8,712 nucleotides of DNA from Salsipaludibacter sp038233055 (GTDB lineage Bacteria; Actinomycetota; Nitriliruptoria; Nitriliruptorales; Nitriliruptoraceae): the NCBI GenBank assembly GCA_038233055.1, contig JBBSMS010000137.1, forward strand, positions 1 through 8,712, in the 5' to 3' direction. The first letter of the stretch is position 1; each line of letters opens with the position of its first letter. A program made the translations under genes and the position numbers. This document shows positions 5,725 through 8,712 of this stretch, one piece after another. Under the pieces are notes generated by a model, which worked only from the letters and a program-made list of their open reading frames with translations, was not told where the DNA came from and made no database searches.

Positions 5725-6477
5725 GTGACCACGGTCTGCCTGGCCCCGGCGACCGACGATGCCCGTGACGCCGCCGACCAGTTGCTGGGCGCGGAGGCCG
5801 CGGTCGGGGCGACGGCGTTCGCCACGGCGCGAGAGGCCCTCGAACATGTGGCGGCAGGCGATGCCTCGGCGGCGGTCGTGGCGTTCGAGGACTCCCACGA
5901 CGGCACGGACGTGGCCACGTTGGACGCGCTGGTGTTCGATGTCGCCGACCTGGTCGTGACCGCCGAAGTCGACGTCGTTCGGGACGGACGCACCACGCGG
6001 TGGGTGGTCGTGCGCCCGACCACCGACGCGCCCCGCCCACCGGACGACGTTCCGGTGCAGACGCTGTTCTTCGTCGTGCCGCACCTCAACCGGCCGGGGG
6101 TGCTGACCGAGATGCTGGCGGCCTTCTCGTCGCGCGGCATCAACGTCGGTCGCTTCGAGCCGCGGCCGCTGCACGGGTCTCTGGGCATGTACGGGTTCCT
6201 GCTCGAGGTCGACGGTCAACCGGGCCAGCCCTGGTTCGCAGAAGCGGTCGCCGACCTGTTGGCGGCCACGTCGACGGTCACCCACCTGGGCACGCTGGCG
6301 ACGGGGGAGAGGGCGTGGTCGGCGGTCTCGGGGCGGATGCCGGCCGGCCCGGCCATGCAGGACCGCGACGACCTCGCCCACCTGGTGACGCGCTGGACCC
6401 CCGAGGGGACGGGCGTGGACCCCGACCCGGGCAAGCCGGCGACGGCCGGACCCGGCGACGGGACGGTTCCGTCGTGA
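5725..6477 (+). CDS. Prephenate dehydratase-like ACT-domain protein, catalytic domain reduced
   Basis: A 250-residue protein related to prephenate dehydratase (PheA), which makes phenylpyruvate for phenylalanine, but probably not a normal enzyme. Residues 1-82 resemble the first lobe of the dehydratase domain: VVAFEDSHDG (51-60) stands where active enzymes have a VPIENS-xEG segment, followed by TLDAL. The usual N-terminal LGPxGTF loop is degraded to LAPATDD. After TAEVDVVRDG the sequence jumps directly to TTRWVVV (90-96), the counterpart of the terminal TRF motif. About 80 residues of the second lobe, judged against the M. tuberculosis PheA I remember, are absent. The ACT domain is well kept (112-192): LNRPGVLTEMLAAFSSRGIN, then FEPRPLHGSLGMYGF in place of the usual ESRP phenylalanine-binding signature. 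The tail (205-250) is polar and likely disordered. The frame is intact and the stop overlaps tyrA by GTGA. I infer a regulatory or altered-function derivative; a very diverged dehydratase remains possible. Confidence 0.8.
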   Translation: MTTVCLAPATDDARDAADQLLGAEAAVGATAFATAREALEHVAAGDASAAVVAFEDSHDGTDVATLDALVFDVADLVVTAEVDVVRDGRTTRWVVVRPTTDAPRPPDDVPVQTLFFVVPHLNRPGVLTEMLAAFSSRGINVGRFEPRPLHGSLGMYGFLLEVDGQPGQPWFAEAVADLLAATSTVTHLGTLATGERAWSAVSGRMPAGPAMQDRDDLAHLVTRWTPEGTGVDPDPGKPATAGPGDGTVPS

Positions 6478-7454
6478 GCGCCACCGCCGGGCCGCCATCG
6501 GGCGGCATGCCGTCGACCGTGGGCATCGTCGGCCTCGGGCTGCTGGGTGGGTCGCTGGCCCTGGACCTTGTCGGGTCCGGTGCGCGCGTGCGTGGATTCG
6601 ACCCGGACGCGGCGACGCAGGCGCGTGCGGCTGCCCGCGGCATCGAGGTGGTGGACGGCCTCGCCGCGGTCGCCGCCAGCGAGATCGTCGTCGTCGCGAC
6701 CCCCACGGCCCGGGTCGTCGACACCGTGCGGGGCGTGGTGGCCCACGGGTCGGCGCCCGTGACCGACCTCGCATCGGTGCGGACCGCGACGGCGCTGGGG
6801 TGGGGCGACGATCCGATGCCGCCGACGTGGGTCGGGGGCCATCCCATGGCGGGGACGGAACGACGCGGGTTCGCCGCGGCCCAGCGCGGGCTGGTCGTGG
6901 GCGCGCCCTGGCTGTTGACCCCCCACGACGGCGTCGACGCGGCCGCGTTGGCGGCGACCGTCGCGCTGGTGCTGTCGCTGGGTGCACGACCTGTCGTCAT
7001 CGCGCCCGACCTGCACGACACGGTCGTGGCCACCACCAGCCACCTGCCGCACCTCGTGGCGTGGGCCCTGCAGGCACGTGCGCAGGACCTGGGGGAGGGG
7101 GTGGTGGCGCTGGCCGGCCCGTCGTTCCGCGATGCCACCCGGGTCGCGGCCAGCGATCCCACCTTCTGGGCCGACCTGCTCGACCGGAACCGGGCGGCCG
7201 TGGCCGCCGCCCTGGCCGACCTCCAGGCATGGCTGGCCGAGACCGCCAGCGCCTCCCGCGACGACCTCGTCACACGCCTGTCGGCCGCCCGCCGGGTACC
7301 GGGTCCACCGCCGGTCGGGGCCCGGACCACAGTCGTGGACCTGGGCGATCTCCCGGCGGCGCTGTCGCGTCTGCGCGAGGCCGGTGCCGATGGTCGCGCC
7401 GTGGTCGACGTGGTGGTCGAGGGCGGCGCGACCGCCCTGGTGCTGTCGGGCTGA
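6474..7454 (+). CDS. tyrA: Prephenate dehydrogenase
   Basis: NAD(P)-dependent oxidative decarboxylation of prephenate to 4-hydroxyphenylpyruvate, the tyrosine branch from chorismate. The 326-residue product has the Rossmann motif VGIVGLGLLGGSLAL (16-30), the strand IVVVATPT (71-78), the substrate-site GGHPMAGTE (121-129), and the helix DLHDTVVATTSHLPHLVAWAL (179-199) with the family's conserved His-Asp and SHLPH. The start is GTG at 6474, overlapping the previous stop by four bases (GTGA), which indicates translational coupling. ATG 6507, twelve codons in, is a second candidate. The last 50 residues (from about 275, VPGPPPVGARTTVVDL onward) sit where actinobacterial TyrA proteins often carry an ACT domain. 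Here the segment is short and covers at most half of one (an LPAALSRL helix between two strands). Tyrosine regulation may thus be lost or supplied by the neighbouring ACT protein, which is inference. Confidence 0.93.
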   Translation: MSATAGPPSGGMPSTVGIVGLGLLGGSLALDLVGSGARVRGFDPDAATQARAAARGIEVVDGLAAVAASEIVVVATPTARVVDTVRGVVAHGSAPVTDLASVRTATALGWGDDPMPPTWVGGHPMAGTERRGFAAAQRGLVVGAPWLLTPHDGVDAAALAATVALVLSLGARPVVIAPDLHDTVVATTSHLPHLVAWALQARAQDLGEGVVALAGPSFRDATRVAASDPTFWADLLDRNRAAVAAALADLQAWLAETASASRDDLVTRLSAARRVPGPPPVGARTTVVDLGDLPAALSRLREAGADGRAVVDVVVEGGATALVLSG

Positions 7455-7456
7455 CT

Positions 7457-7478
7457 CGCGTCGACCCCGGTGGACGCG
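7457..7478 (+). terminator. Weak hairpin just after tyrA
   Basis: CGCGTC (7457-7462) and GACGCG (7473-7478) form a 6-bp stem with a 10-base loop two bases after the tyrA stop. A longer-range pair, GTCGACC (7460-7466) with GGTCGAC (7492-7498), is an alternative fold of the same stretch. No T-run follows, so it may be a weak terminator or chance in GC-rich DNA. Confidence 0.25.
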
Positions 7479-7551
7479 CCACACTGGTCGTGGTCGACCC
7501 GTCGCCGTCGGCCGGGCCGAGCAGCGGCCACCACCACCCCGGAGCCCTCCC

Positions 7552-8712
7552 ATGACTGCCACGTCCGATCCCCGTCCAGACGGACCCGTGCCCCCGGCGG
7601 GCCTCGACGCGGATGCCACCCATACTCCCATCGGCGAGTCACCGGCCGACCGGACGGTGCTCCTGCGGGTGTCGGGTCGGGACCGCCCCGGGATCACCGC
7701 TGGGCTGTTGGAACTGCTGTCGGCCCACGACGTCGACGTCTACGACATGGAGCAGGTGGTCGTGCGCGAGCGGCTGACGCTGGACGTGCTCGTCGGCCTG
7801 TCCGGCGGGGACGACAGTCTCAAGGACGCGTTGTTCTGGGCCTTCCAGGAGGACGTCCAGCTCGAGTTCGAGATTGTCGAGTCGACCTCGTCGCGGGCCG
7901 GGTTGCCTCGCACCGTGGTCACCGTCGTGGGCAGTCACGATCGCATGACCGCCTCGGCACTGGCCGACGTGACCCGCGCGATCGCCGCGGCGGACGGCAA
8001 CATCGACCGGATCCTGCGACTCGCGCGCTACCCGGTCCGGGCCTTCGAGTTCGTGGTCGTCAACGGCGATCCCGACGCCATGCGCGGACACCTGGTGGCC
8101 TCGGCCCGGGCCAACCTGATCGACGTGGCCGTCCAACGCGGCGACATCGCCCGGCGCGGCAGTCGACTGATCGTGATGGACGTCGACTCGACCCTGATCC
8201 GCAACGAGGTCATCGACCTGTTGGCCGAGGAGGTCGGCTGCCATGCGGAGGTCGCGGCCGTGACTGAGCGGGCCATGGCCGGGGAGCTGGACTTCGCCGC
8301 GTCGCTGCGCGAACGGGTCGCGCTGTTCGCCGGCACGCCGGTGGAGGTGCTGGACCGGGTCCATGCGCGGGTCGACCTGACCCCGGGCGCGCGCACGTTC
8401 GTCCGCACCCTCAAGCGCCTGGGATTCAAGGTGGCGCTGGTGTCCGGTGGGTTCACGGCGATCGTGCAGCGACTGGCCGACGAGGTGGGGGTCAAGCGGG
8501 TCGCCGCGAACGAGTTGGAGGTGGAGGACGGCCTCCTGACGGGCCGACTGGTGGGCGAGATCGTCGACCGGGCCGGCAAGGCGCGTGTGCTGGAGGCCTT
8601 CGCCGCCGACAACGACATCTCGCTGTCCCAGACCGTGGCGATCGGCGACGGCGCCAACGACCTCGACATGCTGGCCGCGGCGGGGCTGGGCATCGCGTTC
8701 AACGCCAAGCCG
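7552..8712 (+). CDS. serB: Phosphoserine phosphatase with N-terminal ACT domains (3' end cut by the window)
   Basis: HAD-superfamily enzyme that hydrolyses O-phospho-L-serine to serine, the last step of the phosphorylated serine pathway in the cytoplasm. The 387 codons visible have no stop. Actinobacterial SerB proteins of this layout are about 400-410 residues, so only a short C-terminus is missing. Domains in order: a polar 33-residue extension with no counterpart I recall in mycobacterial SerB2; an ACT domain (35-108, with GRDRPGITAGLLELL); a second ACT-like domain (119-196); and the HAD domain with DVDST at 210-214 (nucleophile Asp210, acid/base Asp212), SGGF at 298-301, Lys343 and GDGAND at 365-370. 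The two ACT modules point to serine feedback. The start is ATG at 7552 with GGAG seven bases upstream. It is 97 bp behind tyrA on the same strand and may read through or have its own promoter; no -10 is convincing in the gap. Confidence 0.96.
   Translation, partial: MTATSDPRPDGPVPPAGLDADATHTPIGESPADRTVLLRVSGRDRPGITAGLLELLSAHDVDVYDMEQVVVRERLTLDVLVGLSGGDDSLKDALFWAFQEDVQLEFEIVESTSSRAGLPRTVVTVVGSHDRMTASALADVTRAIAAADGNIDRILRLARYPVRAFEFVVVNGDPDAMRGHLVASARANLIDVAVQRGDIARRGSRLIVMDVDSTLIRNEVIDLLAEEVGCHAEVAAVTERAMAGELDFAASLRERVALFAGTPVEVLDRVHARVDLTPGARTFVRTLKRLGFKVALVSGGFTAIVQRLADEVGVKRVAANELEVEDGLLTGRLVGEIVDRAGKARVLEAFAADNDISLSQTVAIGDGANDLDMLAAAGLGIAFNAKP

Noticed and set aside
5721..5768. A 15-codon ATG frame overlapping the start of the pheA-like gene, considered as a leader peptide
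   Set aside because: It has no run of Phe or Tyr codons and there is no attenuator hairpin downstream. GTG 5725 uses the same ribosome binding site.
5489..6040. Extension of the dapC frame upstream to 6040 (184 extra residues)
   Set aside because: It is Arg/Pro-rich, crosses both repeats, and is antisense to the pheA-like gene. A good ribosome binding site marks ATG 5488.

Overview
The window is a compact, very GC-rich (roughly 70% or more by eye) bacterial chromosome segment with eight protein genes. Five of them start with GTG. Long open frames on both strands, GTG starts, four-base start/stop overlaps and an ACT-ACT-phosphatase SerB all point to a high-GC actinomycete-type bacterium. The DapD is of the short 'E. 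coli-like' type rather than the longer mycobacterial type, which hints at a deep-branching or unusual actinobacterial lineage. I cannot name the genus. No mobile element, tRNA, rRNA or CRISPR array is visible.

Left part (1-2078, minus strand): dapD then dapE, a two-gene operon for the succinylase branch of lysine/meso-diaminopimelate synthesis, followed by a perfect 8-bp hairpin at the window edge. Middle (2340-4213, plus strand): a DUF368/PopT-type polyprenyl-phosphate translocase overlapping by ATGA with a YegS/DagK-type lipid kinase. Then (4289-5488, minus strand) dapC, the succinyl-DAP aminotransferase. All three succinyl-specific steps of DAP synthesis (DapD, DapC, DapE) are therefore present, but the membrane-lipid pair on the opposite strand splits them. 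The shared theme is plausibly the cell envelope: DAP for the peptide stem, undecaprenyl phosphate for the lipid carrier.

Right part (5725-8712, plus strand): a prephenate-dehydratase-like ACT protein overlapping by GTGA with prephenate dehydrogenase (tyrA), then after 97 bp serB, which runs off the end of the window.

Two things stand out. (1) The divergent dapC/pheA-like promoter region holds two copies of a 42-bp sequence, 40/42 identical, 61 bp apart. Each is a long inverted repeat with a small GTGnCAC palindrome in its loop, and both lie between the two candidate -10 boxes. (2) The pheA-like gene keeps the ends of a prephenate dehydratase and its ACT domain but seems to lack about 80 residues, essentially the second lobe of the catalytic domain. 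It looks like an intact-frame, probably non-catalytic regulatory derivative coupled to tyrA.
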